DNA of 64,000 nt from Brachynemurus nebulosus (lineage: Eukaryota; Arthropoda; Insecta; Neuroptera; Myrmeleontidae). A model generated the notes under the pieces. The model was not told the DNA's origin. It saw only the letters and a list, made by a program, of their open reading frames with translations, and searched no databases. The DNA is taken from positions 65,464,142 to 65,528,141 of the forward strand of contig JAPWDM010000003.1 of the NCBI GenBank assembly GCA_035578155.1. The letters are read 5' to 3'. This document shows, in pieces, positions 24,533-35,330 of this stretch. Made by a program: the position numbers and the translations under genes. Position 1 is the stretch's first letter; every line of letters starts with the position of its first letter.

Positions 24533-25192
24533 CTGCCTGTACACGATCAGTAATATTGTCAGTATATTTCAAAATACTGACACTTTTAGTGATCGTGTAT
24601 TGACGATACTTAAATAATGATGAAAGTATTGAAGAATGGCTTATAAATCTATCAGTATTCACTTCAGTACTAAGACGTGGAGGGGACAGTGACATTAATG
24701 ATAGTTAAAACCGTTAAAACATTTCTCTTATATTATGTACCAGCGGCACTAGCCGAGATAAGTACAAATCGATTGTAGATCGTATAATGTGTACATCATG
24801 GAAAAGTAGGCTTGTACATAATATATTATTGATTAGTATGTACGGCAATATGTACAATATGTACGATATGTACGATATGTACCGTATGTACATACATGCG
24901 TATATGTATGGCTAATTAGAAAAAACATAACGTTTTTTCTTTTTTGTTGTTTTGAGTTGCAAACGCTAGTACGGCTAGTACTATAGCTAAACACGCTTCT
25001 TCCATAATAATAACAATTCTAAAATTTTATTAATTTAAAAATTCCGAAAAATTAAACTTGACAGTTTGTTTTAAAATATTGAAAGAAAATAATGATAGTG
25101 TACGGTATCATAAAAATACTGAAGTAATAAAAATAATGATTCATTATTTTTATCAGTAAATACTGACAGTATTACTGATCATATACAGGCAG
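24533..25192. mobile_element. TIR element with CTGCCTGTAYAYGATCAGTA ends (660 bp)
   Basis: The left end CTGCCTGTACACGATCAGTA and the right end CTGCCTGTATATGATCAGTA (reverse complement) continue into ATATTGTCAGTAT/ATACTGTCAGTAT, a TIR of about 33 bp. The sub-terminal TACTGACA motif recurs. I see no clear target-site duplication. A stretch near 24840-24910 is rich in TGTACATA/TACGATATG words. It is non-coding. Confidence 0.75.
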
Positions 25193-26003
25193 TCTTACAA
25201 TATCACTATCGTGTCCGTCCGACCGTTTTAGTCTATTCACTATTGACTACTCACCGACCAATTTTTTTGCACAAAACCAATATCTATTTGATCTTTATTG
25301 TTCAGGAATTGTGATCCACTTGAGTTTGAGTTTGAATTTTTTACAACCACTATAGGATAATGATTCGGCAACCGTACTGGTATGACTATAGACATTTAGG
25401 TGCTCTACTTATTATTTACTTCTTATCATATCGGTGTGCATGAGTTATAACGTAGTAAAATATATTTTGAGGTATATATTAAGTACACAAGTATATACTT
25501 ACATACATAAAATATTGTTTAAGTATCCAAAACCATCTTAGAGCATCATAATTTGAAGTATAATTTTTGTGAAAAAAAAAATTATGTACTCCGCCATAAA
25601 TACATAACATTATACATTATTACATGGTAATTTTATGTATAATGTAGCAATAACGAACATTTATACTCAATCCAAGATAACTTGATGTTTGATTTCAAAA
25701 AAAAAAAAAAAAAAAAAAAATATTCAAGTTGTCACGCTACATAAAAGACAGTTTTTTTTTAAGATGTGGAATTTGTCTCGTTTTGAAAAACTGAACAACG
25801 GACAAAAAATCAGAATAAGGTTGGTATCAGTTTTTGGTTTGCCAATATGTTTTTGGAAGAATGAAAAGAGGCGTCGATGAAGGAGGGCAGTGAGGAAGAC
25901 CAAAAAGAATAACTCGGTAATAGAAACCGACTTATGATATGTTACCATTTTTGGCGAAAATGTCAAAAATTTAGTTTGAATGTTACAATAGTAGGGATAT
26001 TAA
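25193..26003. other. Unassigned AT-rich stretch with poly-A
   Basis: Contains a poly-A run of about 22 (from 25699). Overlapping short open frames at 25689-25966 on both strands look incidental. Confidence 0.4.
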
Positions 26004-26225
26004 GGCTCGTTCCACACCATAGTACCACTCTCGATTTGCTCTCGGTGCGATAAAGTGTTTCTACAGAAGAAACAATCAGATACATTTCAGAAAATATTTC
26101 TCCGATTATTATTATTATTATTTTTTTTTTTTTTTGACCCCATTGCCATTTGGGTTCATATTAGGAGAAGATTTTACTGAATCGAGAGCGTATCGAAAGC
26201 TTTACTATATAGTGTGGAACGGGCC
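26004..26225. mobile_element. PIF/Harbinger-like MITE (222 bp)
   Basis: The left end GGCTCGTTCCACACCATAGT and the right end GGCCCGTTCCACACTATATA (reverse complement) form a diverged TIR. The flanks are TAA and TAC, a 3-bp duplication with one change. The termini share the GGCYCG start with 22483-22894. It contains a (TTA)n/T-rich stretch. Confidence 0.7.
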
Positions 26226-26606
26226 TACCTGAGTGTTAGTCTCGTTCTACTTAAATCTATTTTGGAAATAGTGTTGTAACATTTTTGTAATAACAAACCA
26301 TATTATAAATTCAAACCACGCCTACATGAACTTACGTTTAACTTCAATATTTCCTGCTATCGCAACTTATTTTAAACATTTTCTTTAATATCCTGAATCC
26401 GCCGTACATGCCTGAGAGTGTATTTACACAGAAGAATTTCGTTATTTAAAATATCGATAATTATCGATTTTAATCGTTCTTTAGGCGAAAATAAACTTTT
26501 TCAAATAAGTAAGTATCTTTCGTTTGAAAATATGAAGTGTTGCGTTTTATCAATTAATTCCAAAACATTTACTTGATAATTTTAAAATCAGGAGCGTAGA
26601 TATTTT
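26226..26606. other. Unassigned AT-rich stretch
   Basis: No element or gene recognised. Confidence 0.4.
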
Positions 26607-26614
26607 GGACAGAA

Positions 26615-26981
26615 CCCAGAGTACAGAGGTACAGCAACTATCTCTTTTCTGTAATCACGAGTGTGTACTTCTGTGCTCATTAGGCTTCTTAGTTGTCAGT
26701 TTGTCAGTAGCAGTCGATGATTGTAGATCAACCACACGATAATGGACTTGATTGTTGTTGGTATTGTTACATCTCGTAGTATATGCGTGTGGTGTCATAG
26801 CTATGTATGCAATAATTGAGCCACGTGACCGCCCCTACTATCTGCGTTACTCGCACAAATACACAAAATCGCACTAATACAATGTAAACCCAGTGCACGT
26901 ATACAACATATTATCTGTCTCTTACATGTTACACTGGTTCCAGTAGTGTAGGGATAGATATGTTGTCTCTATTACTCTATG
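26615..26981. mobile_element. hAT-type MITE, copy 2 (367 bp, 8-bp TSD)
   Basis: This is the second copy of the element at 7179-7554, in the same orientation but clearly diverged. The ends are CCCAGAGTACAGAGG and CATAGAGTAATAGAG (reverse complement). A perfect 8-bp duplication GGACAGAA lies at 26607-26614 and 26982-26989. Confidence 0.9.
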
Positions 26982-26989
26982 GGACAGAA

Positions 26990-27660
26990 ACAGAAATAAA
27001 TAACGGTTCTGTCTGATGACAATAGTTATGTAGAAAATAAAAATATCTTCCCAATAGTGAAAATTTTGCATTCATTTGTATCTGTAATTCTGTATTGTAT
27101 GTTTACGAACGGTAGTTTTAAGTTCCAGAATAGATGAAAAAAATATATAAGGAAAATTCTCGAATCAAAAAAGAAAAACTGTTGTTACTACTAGTGCACA
27201 GTAAATATTGTGAAAGATATGAGATATGATGTGTGTATGTATTGGATTCTACTATGTTGTAAACTGATACATAAAAATGTTATTCTCTGTATGGGGGATT
27301 TTCGAAGGAACCAAAGGTTGTACAAAAAATCGCTTTTTTCAAAAAGAAGCTACTATAGAAAGTTGAGGAATAAGGGCACTTATCAGTGGCTTAATATCCG
27401 ACAAGAGTAGTTTAACGGGACCATAACTCTATTTATTGTAGTAGGAAATATACAGCAATCCCCCGAAGAACACGATTAATTGGTTCCGTGTTCTTTGAAA
27501 CCCTGTAGACCACCAAAAGATAGGCATTTTTTATTACAAGTGTGAAAATAAAAAAATATAAAAAAAACATTCCGTTTAATTTGCAAGTTGTGGGTATTCC
27601 AAACATATTGCGACTGTTAAAACCTACTTTTCATTATCGAAAATTATCGATAACGGACTA
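26990..27660. other. Unassigned stretch
   Basis: A small hairpin GAAGAACACG...CGTGTTCTTT lies at about 27466-27497, next to ACAGCAATCCCC, which could be a decayed transposon end. Nothing else is seen. Confidence 0.35.
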
Positions 27661-27876
27661 CTTATCATAAATTGGTTATAATTGTTTAATTTAAGCTCTA
27701 TTAGTCCCTCTGATTTGGTTACCAATAGAATATTTTCGAAAAAATTAGTTTTCGATACTTTTCGTAAAGTTACGAAAAATATCGAAAACTAATTTTTTCG
27801 AAAATATGCTATTGGTGACTAAATCAATGGAGCTAACAGAGCCTAAAGAAACCAGTTATAACCAATCGATGATAAG
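27661..27876. repeat. 216-bp near-complete palindrome (hairpin MITE?)
   Basis: The two halves, 27661-27768 and 27770-27876, are imperfect reverse complements with almost no loop. The core TTTTCGAAAAAATTAGTTTT pairs with its mirror around a GTAAAGTTAC centre. The outer ends are CTTATCATAAATTGGTTATA and the diverged partner. No target-site duplication is clear. Confidence 0.8.
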
Positions 27877-28156
27877 TTACGTGGTCCAAAAATATAGGAA
27901 TTATGAGGGTGTGACCGACAGAAATAACGAAATTTTTTCTTCGGGGCCACAAAAATTACGTTTAATGAAAAAGAATCTGGAATCTTATTCATTCAGAAAG
28001 TCATAGGTAGTGGAATTTTTCAAAAAATTTCAATGATTATATCTGATAAGTCTCTGGGTTCAACCGAATCCTGGTACTACAAGCCTCAAACCAAAACTAC
28101 AAGATCAACTCTGATATTACTTGAGTACTTGGTGACCAGTTAATCGAAGCTAGAAC

Positions 28157-28960
28157 CAGTGTTGTGCTTATCTAGATAACGTTATCTGAAATTCTATCTA
28201 GATAACGTTTTCGTTATCTATTATCTTTTATCTAGATATTTTCAAAAGAAGTTATCTTTTATCTTATCTTTTTATTAAGCGAAGGAAAAAGATAATAAAA
28301 ATAAAAATACATCTTTATTTTTTCTGAAAAATAGAAAATTGAAGCTAAATTCACCGTTTCCCTATATGTATTCATTTGGCAGACCATGTAATTCAGATAA
28401 ATTTTGACACTTTCTTAAGAATTACAAAAATATTTAAAAGCAATTATCTAATTTTAAACAGAATTCTTGTTGTGTGGAATTATTGCCATCATTAGTTGGA
28501 ATAACATTTAGTCGTGTAATATGAAATGTCGTATTCCGACCACTTGGTCTACCATGTAATTCAAAGAAGTATCGACATTTTTTTAAGCATTAGAGAAATG
28601 TTTAGAATCAATTTTCGTATTTTAAAGGGAATTCTTGTAGCTAGAAATTATTTTGGCCATTATCGCAAATAAAATGACTAAATTCCAAAACATGCGATCT
28701 TCATCGCCAAAAACGTTTCTTTAACATTTTTGTAATTTATTGTAATTTACACATCTTCTGGGGACCGCGGTGAGGTAGTTTCGCAGCCCGGCACCGGTCC
28801 ACAGACCGGCGGTTGAGAAACACTGACCTAATGTATTATTTCTGTAAATATTATCTTATCTGTTATCTAGAATTTTATCTAGATAATGGTTAAATTATCT
28901 GTTATCTTTATCTAGATATTTTAAATTATGTTATCTATTTCGGTATCTTGCCCAACACTA
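28157..28960. mobile_element. hAT-type element carrying satellite monomers (804 bp)
   Basis: The ends CAGTGTTGTGC (left) and TAGTGTTGGGC (right, reverse complement) are flanked by a perfect 8-bp duplication GCTAGAAC at 28149-28156 and 28961-28968, diagnostic of hAT. Sub-terminal regions are dense in TTATCTAGATAA/GTTATCT motifs. The middle (about 28360-28680) is the reverse complement of two monomers of the satellite array at 31478-33000. Close to the right end, 28755-28835 is GC-rich and reads like the end of a different hAT family (CAGTGTTTCTCAACCG on the minus strand), so the element is composite. Confidence 0.9.
28360..28680 (-). repeat. Two satellite monomers inside the hAT element
   Basis: On the minus strand this contains TGAATTACATGGTAGACCAA, then AAGTGGTC and CGACATTTCATATTACAC, the signature of the array monomer at 31478-33000. 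Two diverged units can be followed, about 160 bp each. Confidence 0.8.
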
Positions 28961-28968
28961 GCTAGAAC

Positions 28969-29671
28969 TAACAGAATTTCATTTTTATTACAATTAATAC
29001 CAGAAAATGTTCAACCCTACACAAACTAAAATAAAAATATTTTACTTTTGCTTTCCCGTTGCGACTCGACAAAAATACAAAATTTGCATGAGCTGTGTGT
29101 GTATGAGTGTAAGAAGTGATTTAAGTCATTATTATATAGCGTCGCGCACAATACTATACGAAAGCTTTAGTTAGATATATCAAAATGGTTCTTTGTCATT
29201 CACTCATTCTTTTCAATAACGATTTTCAATAAACATAACGATTGTAACCATTGTAGCCTAGGAAATTGTTACGAATACACACACTATCATGTAGCTAGCG
29301 CGTATTCATTCATCCACTCACTGGTGATTTATTATTTTTGATTGCAACAATTTCATTGTAACGCCTTCGAACCGAATTGAAAGGAAGACATTCTGGGCTT
29401 GAATACTTCTGGGCGTATGGATATTAGAGGCAATATCTTAAAGCAAGAATAATAATAATATTAAAGTCGATAAAAAGTAATGGATATGTAGCTTGTGAAG
29501 GGAGCGTTTAAAACAAATCATTACAGAAAGTGAAAGATTTCTGTTAGGACTTATAATAAAGTCGGGAGTTCTATGTTTTATATAATACTGATATAGTTTT
29601 CCAAATTCCACAATACCAAGTGCATCGAAATCATTTGGATAACATTTTTATAGGAGTGGCTGTCGGATATC
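28969..29671. other. Unassigned AT-rich stretch
   Basis: No bounded element or gene recognised. Confidence 0.4.
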
Positions 29672-29743
29672 GGTTCGGTTGCCTAGTGGGTAACATACTT
29701 GGCTAGTTACCAAGGGACCCGGGTTCGAGTCCCGGTCGATCCA
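29672..29743 (+). tRNA. tRNA-like sequence, anticodon AGT (pseudo-tRNA or tRNA-derived SINE head)
   Basis: The 72 bases can be drawn as a tRNA. The acceptor GGTTCGG pairs with TCGATCC with one mismatch and one wobble. The anticodon stem CTTGG/CCAAG is perfect around the loop CTAGTTA, anticodon AGT (Thr) at 29705-29707. The T arm CCGGG-TTCGAGT-CCCGG is perfect. The B box GGTTCGAGTCC is intact and an A-box-like TTGCCTAGTGGG lies at 29679-29690. The D stem does not pair (GCC against CAT), so a functional tRNA is doubtful. A tRNA-derived SINE head or decayed gene is more likely. No clear SINE body or tail follows. Confidence 0.5.
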
Positions 29744-30139
29744 GTTTGATAATTTTTATTAGTAGAAAAAATTCGCTAGAAGCGTGTTGAAAGTACGTGC
29801 TGTATAATGTAAAATTTCTTCTTAGGTTATGGATTAAAATTTTCCGAAATAATTTTCCTTAGAAGGACTGCTATACCTACAGTTTTTATCAGGTTTTTTT
29901 TTAATTTTTGTAACCTTTAAAGCTACCGATCAAAATTATCCCAAATCTAACTGTAATAACGGACAGTCAAATTGGTCCATGTGACGTCATAGAGTATATG
30001 TGTGACGTCAATCGTTTTAGTGAATTTCCAGAATGGAATTCAGCTATTACAGCCACTGTCATGACGGACCTGAGCCCGGGACTATGGCAGAAATTTGTTT
30101 TGAGGTCCCTAGAAACCGAAAATAATATTCACTAAAATT

Positions 30140-30140
<1 letters not shown>
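29744..30140. other. Unassigned AT-rich stretch
   Basis: TGACGTCA-type words occur at 29981 and 30002. Nothing else is recognised. Confidence 0.35.
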
Positions 30141-30141
<1 letters not shown>

Positions 30142-30218
<77 letters not shown>

Positions 30219-30247
30219 TATATATATATATATATGTGTGTGTGTGT
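30142..30247. repeat. (TA)n microsatellite with a short (TG)n tail
   Basis: A long nearly pure TA run, interrupted once by AGG near 30216, grades into TGTGTGTG. An apparent long open frame running through it on the minus strand is an artefact of the repeat. Confidence 0.95.
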
Positions 30248-30522
30248 CCGCGCGATAACTCTCGAACGAAGTATCCAATTGTTACGAAACTTGGTGAGAA
30301 CATTGGAAGTCCCAAACCCTTGGATGAGTTCGTCAGCCAGACACGTCGGATGCCAGGAACATTGTTTTTGTTCTTGCAAAAAATTAGTTTTTTGCCAAAA
30401 TTTCCACTTATTCAAAAATTTTTGCGAATTTTTTTTAGACCATTTAAAAGAGAAGAAAAAATTACATAAGAAAAGTCTTTAAACTTTTTTTCTATGTCAA
30501 CTAGTTTCCAAGAAAAACTATG
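30248..30522. other. Sequence adjoining the microsatellite
   Basis: CCGCGCGATAACTCTCGAAC directly follows the microsatellite and has the style of a dispersed repeat end, but I find no second copy in the window. Overlapping open frames at 30234-30482 are not convincing. Confidence 0.3.
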
Positions 30523-30584
30523 TTACTTAGACTGTGATCGTTTTCTCGTATAAAGTCTGAAATTACTCACAGTCTAAGTACATA
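30523..30584. repeat. Hairpin with a 15-bp stem
   Basis: TACTTAGACTGTGA is mirrored by TCACAGTCTAAGTA about 30 bases later. A hairpin of this size could be a small RNA precursor or a TE end; nothing favours either. Confidence 0.5.
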
Positions 30585-31477
30585 TTCGACACAATATGTA
30601 TATAGTGTATATATATCGTGTACCCGTATACATATATATGCATACAATCACATAATTAAGATACATGTATAATGTTGATGTAAGACGAAGGACCAAGGAC
30701 GTATGACCACGCATACTTTGAGCAAGAACCCCTGCTGTACGCCATTCTCATTACAACTTCTCAAACATTGCAAACGTCGATTCAATCAAGCTAAATTTTC
30801 CGACAATATTTCTTGGAAATATCTCACCAAAACATACAAAATACGTCAATAAACAATTGATTCTATATTTGTCCAGTAGGTACATTTCTACAAATTAAAC
30901 AAAAAAAAAGCAAAAAGAAAAATTCAAACTGAAAACAAACTACTAATTAATCTAATTAAAACAATAATGGTGTCTATTGATTAGTAGATACTATGTTCGT
31001 TTTTTTTTTATTTCTAATAATAGGTAGGTAATGCAGTTACCTTCCAATGATACCTCCCGAAGTCCCGATACCGATGATACTGTCTATGAATGTGTTGAAC
31101 GTGAACCATGCATGAAATTGAACTAGAGGAATCATCGAATTGAACACAAATTGTATTAAGTCACTGTACCAGGGAGCAGGAAGCGAGTGAGCGCAACGCG
31201 GTATCCGTAGGGATAGAAAGGGATAGGCGGATACGATTTAATTGAGTTTGTTAGGATACATTTTATTAATATGTTGTTGGGTATTTTTTAATTTATGCTT
31301 TCAATATATGGAGGCGCTATTTTTAAACATATAATAATATATGTAGTCCACTGAATGTTTGGTAAGAAATTCAATAACGCCGCAAGTGCAAACGGAACAA
31401 ATATGGATTGAAAAATCATCTAAGTTGGCACCAAGCGGAGCCAGCTTGGTGGGGGCATACATAGAGTCCACCAAACG
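30585..31477. other. Unassigned stretch
   Basis: AT-rich, with slightly GC-richer patches near 30690-30740 and 31185-31240. No bounded element or gene. Confidence 0.4.
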
Positions 31478-31890
31478 ATTAGGAAACGACATTTCATACA
31501 ACACTACATAATGTTATTCCAACTAATAGCGGAAATGATTCCCAGACTACAAGAATTCTATTTAAAATTAAAGAATGGCTTTTAGATAGTTCTTTAAGGC
31601 CTAAGAAAGTAAATTTATCTGAATTACAGAGCAGACTAAGTGGTTGGCGAACGACATTTCATATTACACCACCAAATCTTATCGCTACAAGAATTCTGTT
31701 TAAAATTAAAGAATGACCTTAGTTAGAAATTTCTCTAAATACTTCAAAAAGTATCGATATTCATCCGTATTACATGATAGACCAAGTGGTCAGTGAACGA
31801 CATTTCATATTACACAACCAAATCTTATTCCAAATAATATGGTGGAAATGATTCCAGGCTGCAAGATTTTATTTAAAATTAAAGAATGTC

Positions 31891-32235
31891 AGTAAATAAA
31901 AACACTTTTACTTTGCAAAATACCACTTTTATTGAATATAGGAACTCTTGTGACCATTCTCAAACGTGTAAAAATTACATTCAGATACATGCCTATTTAT
32001 TCTAAATCTTAATTTATAAATTGTAGCAATGCATAATGGGAAATTTATAAGATTTAGAATCAATAGGCATGTATCTGCATGTAATCTTCACACGTTTGAG
32101 AATAGTCATATGGACCGAAACATGTCACAAGAGTTCCTATATTCAATAAAAGTCGTATTTTCCAAAGTAAAAATGTTTTATTTACTAATATCAAATATGG
32201 AATACCATAAAGTAGCGATCAAATCTATAAAATCT
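31891..32235 (+). mobile_element. Hairpin-plus-tail insertion, copy 1 (345 bp, 12-bp TSD)
   Basis: It is flanked by a 12-bp duplication TTAAAGAATGTC (31879-31890 and 32236-32247). The structure is a left arm starting AGTAAATAAAAACACTTTTA, a small loop near 32015-32030, a mirrored right arm, and a 3' tail TACCATAAAGTAGCGATCAA outside the inverted repeat. The right arm contains a GGACCGAAACATGTC segment (32111-32126) missing from the left arm. Variable-length TSDs with a fixed 3' tail suggest target-primed reverse transcription, as in Penelope-like or retrozyme elements. Assignment to a named family is inference. Confidence 0.7.
32095..32126 (+). other. Hammerhead-like hairpin module
   Basis: TTTGAGAAT is followed by a GTCATATGGAC hairpin and CGAAACATGTC. 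GAAAC preceded by a short stem and followed by GTC resembles the 3' half of a hammerhead. The 5' box is degenerate (TTGAGAA against CUGANGA). It is repeated at 32622-32653 with loop CATATTG. Confidence 0.35.
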
Positions 32236-32417
32236 TTAAAGAATGTCCTTTAAACATTTTTCTAATGCTTAAGAAAGTGTCGATATTTATCTGAATTACA
32301 TGATAGACCAAGTGGTCGGAAAACGACATTTCATATTACACAACCAAATCTTATTCCAAATAATATGGTGGAAATGTTTCCAGGCTACAAGAATTTTTTT
32401 TAAAATTAAAGAATGTC

Positions 32418-32761
32418 AGTAAATAAAAACACTTTTACTTTGCAAAATACCACTTTTATTGAATATAGGAACTCCTGTGACCATTCTCAAACGTGTAAAA
32501 ATTACATTCAGATACATGCCTATTTATTCTAAATCTTAATTTATAAATTGTAGCAATGCATAATGGGAAATTTATAAGATTTAGAATCAATAGGCATGTA
32601 TCTGCATGTAATCTTCACACGTTTGAGAATAGTCATATTGACCGAAACATGTCACAAGAGTTCCTATATTCAATAAAAGTGGTATTTTGCAAAGTAAAAG
32701 TGTTTTATTTACTTGGAAAATAATGGAATACCAGAAAGTAACGCTCAAATCTATTAAATCT
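32418..32761 (+). mobile_element. Hairpin-plus-tail insertion, copy 2 (344 bp)
   Basis: Nearly identical to 31891-32235 and at the same position in the next satellite monomer. It is therefore most simply a duplication of monomer plus insertion rather than a second independent insertion. The right flank has decayed (TTAAAAAATATC against TTAAAGAATGTC). The hammerhead-like segment is at 32622-32653. Confidence 0.75.
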
Positions 32762-33000
32762 TTAAAAAATATCCTTTAAACATTTCTCTAATGCTTAAGA
32801 AAGTGTCGATATTTATCTGAATTACATGATAGCTTTAGTGGTCGGAAAACGACATTTCATATTACACGATCAAATGACATTCCAACTAATGGTGGAAATG
32901 ATCCCAGGCTACAAGAATTCTATTTAAAATTAAAGAATGACTTTTAATAATTTCTCTAACGCTTAAGAAAATGTCACTATTCAATTTTTAAAAAAACCTC

Positions 33001-33960
33001 ATGTAACTTATTAATGACGATTTAAACTTAAAGCATACGCATTAAATTTCATAAGAAAAAATCCCTTAACTGATTTCAAAACCATAGTGGCGAAATAAGT
33101 CGTGGTCACCAGTATTAATCAGTAAACAATCAAATTGCACTTAGTGAATTACTGACTTGAAATTTTTGATATGCACACAGAAATATCATACAAATAAATA
33201 CCCCCCCCCTCTCCCTATATGTTGGTGGGGGTATGATGGCAGAAAATATTGTATGTTACGTATCTATATATCGCCCCAACGGAATTGACATTTATAGGTC
33301 GAATTTTATTAGGGGTTGAATAATAATGCGATCGTTAGTGAGAGAATATTATTTCACATACATACGTATACCATTAGGGAAACGAAAATATTTCTAATCA
33401 CACAATAGACAGAGAGGACAAATGAGAAAATAAGTACATATTAAAGAAGTTTGGTTAGGACAGTCGGATTTTTTGGGTACAATTTAAAAATATTGTAAAA
33501 TTTTTGTTAATTTTAACTGACATCTGAATGATTTGTGTATGTTTAACATTGTCTAATTTAAATATTTATCATTTACGCTCCTTGTTTGTTGCATTTTACT
33601 ATATGTGAAATATTTTCGTTTCTCAGTCGGTATAATATATAAATAAATACTCATATAGGTATATAGAAAAAGCATTCACATTTTAAAATGCATTTAAAAT
33701 ATTTTATGTAATGTGATATTTATGGATAAATAGCGATCTGTAGCGATAAAAATAAAAACATTTTCAAATGGGGATTCACCGAATATAATATAAATTTTCT
33801 ATGGTGACTGGCTGTCTAAATCGTTTATAAAAAGCTTCAACACTTTAACAACAAATATGCAGCTTTACAATCAAAATAATCTGATTAGTTTTCGCATGAA
33901 ATGGAAACTATTTCAAAATGGGAAAATGTTTGATTGAAGTTTTGAAAAATGAAAATTTAA
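33001..33960. other. Unassigned AT-rich stretch
   Basis: Contains a short poly-C run near 33201. No bounded element or gene. Confidence 0.4.
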
Positions 33961-34090
33961 CTTTACTAATATAACACTTTGTAAAAATACTGCTTTCATC
34001 TAATTAATTCTGTAACATGTTTCGATGCATATTATCGTTATCAAACAACTGAAAATTCTACTACACTTTATGCTTTATAAACTAAATACT
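33961..34090 (-). repeat. Hammerhead-like/Penelope-like fragment
   Basis: On the minus strand at 34046-34015, GTTTGATAACGAT is followed by AATATGC, ATCG and AAACATGT. This is a CGAT/ATCG hairpin ending in CGAAACATGT, the same ending as the module at 32111-32126. It continues with ATTTTTACAAAGTGTTATAT, which resembles the TTTTGCAAAGTAAAAGTGTT arm of the hairpin-plus-tail family. The boundaries are unknown. Confidence 0.4.
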
Positions 34091-34455
34091 TCCGATAGGG
34101 GAAGTGGTTCAGAAACAAAAAAGTTATCCACGTGAAAAAAAAAATAAACATTCAGTGAAAGTACGAAAATAAACTCATATACAAAAAAAAAATTATGATT
34201 GAATTAAGGCATAGGAAATAAAATAGAATTTTAAATATCAGTATAATCGTCTAAAAGTTCTAGTGCTTGCAATATGAATAATCCTTTGGTTGATTTTTGA
34301 AAAATTGTAATATTTGTTTCTAGAATGTATCCCATATCATCAAATAACGCTCTAATCTAAGTATTAAATTTTGTTGTCTGTCGCAAATCCTGTAAGATTA
34401 ATGAATTTAACATGTCTCAAAGATCAAACTGTACAATTATCAACTGCAGTAAATT
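34091..34455. other. Unassigned AT-rich stretch
   Basis: Nothing recognised. Confidence 0.4.
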
Positions 34456-34459
34456 TTAA

Positions 34460-35326
34460 GGGGGGAGTTCAAATAAAAAAGCAACTTTTTTATTTATGGT
34501 TATTTTGCTTGTTGAAATTTTTTTCAAATCAGGGAGGGTTTCAAATAGAAAATTTTGTTTTTGAAACATTCATTACTCTTCTCTGTGGGGGGAGGGGGCC
34601 CTTTTTCACAAGTTTTTAAGCGTTTACAAGGAACGTCATATCTCAAAAAGTAATGAATATTTTTTAAATATTTTTTCATCATTTTATTCCTAAAGGACCT
34701 GTCCATAAAGCTGAGTATGGGTTTCAGGTAATTTTAAAAATTAACTAGAAAATTGTAATCCCAAACTTCTAAAAATTATAAAACCCAAATTTTTATTAAA
34801 AAAAAAATGTTTAAAAATAGTTACAATTGTTCAAATGGAAAAAGCATACTCCACTTTATGCGCAATATGTTTATGAACAAAATAAAAAAAAAATTAAGTC
34901 TCTGTCTTTTCTAGACCTTGAGATATGATTTTCCTTGTCGGAAAAAATACAACTTTCGGGAAACGGTAAAAAACAAATATAATAACAAAAGAAGTGGTTA
35001 ACTCACTGTTTAGTAAAACGTCTACAAAGGCATACAAATAAAAGAACATTATCTCAGTGCATACTATATATCATGTACACACCAAAACTAAATATTACTG
35101 ATTAAATCGTGAAGGGCGGGGGGGGGGGGGCAGCCTTGTCTGTAAATGAGCAGCAGCTTGGCTGTGCAGCGGCTCACAAATAAATATTTTTCTACTTGAA
35201 AAAAAATTTTTTTGGCCATGTTTTATATGTCACCGTGTTTGTAAAGAACCACAGAACAAAATAAAAACAAAAAACGAAATTCGAAAAAAATTTGTTTATT
35301 AGCCGTTTCTGGCGTGAACTCCTCCC
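34460..35326. mobile_element. TTAA-flanked TIR element (867 bp)
   Basis: TTAA lies at 34456-34459 and 35327-35330. The ends read GGGGGGAGTTCA (left) and GGGAGGAGTTCA (right, reverse complement). A poly-G run of about 12 lies near 35119. There is no coherent transposase frame. Confidence 0.7.
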
Positions 35327-35330
35327 TTAA

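Larger units (their letters stand above)
31478..33000 (+). repeat. Satellite-like tandem array, monomer about 146-169 bp, with two insertions
   Basis: The marker CGACATTTCATA occurs at 31489, 31652, 31798, 32324 and 32850. Spacings are 163, 146, then twice 526; each 526 comprises one monomer plus one inserted hairpin element. Monomers share GAATTACATGATAGACCAAG, AAGTGGTCGG and TTTAAAATTAAAGAATG. The same monomer in reverse orientation forms the core of the hAT element at 28157-28960. The last two units form a larger 527-bp repeat that includes the insertion. Confidence 0.9.

Noticed and set aside
29672..29743. Functional tRNA-Thr(AGT)
   Set aside because: The D stem cannot pair and the acceptor has a mismatch; kept only as a tRNA-like sequence.
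30059..30415. 118-codon minus-strand frame
   Set aside because: It reads through the (TA)n microsatellite as alternating Ile and Tyr; an artefact of the repeat.
33961..34090. Full hairpin-plus-tail element on the minus strand
   Set aside because: Only a hammerhead-like hairpin and one arm-like stretch are present; no tail and no TSD.
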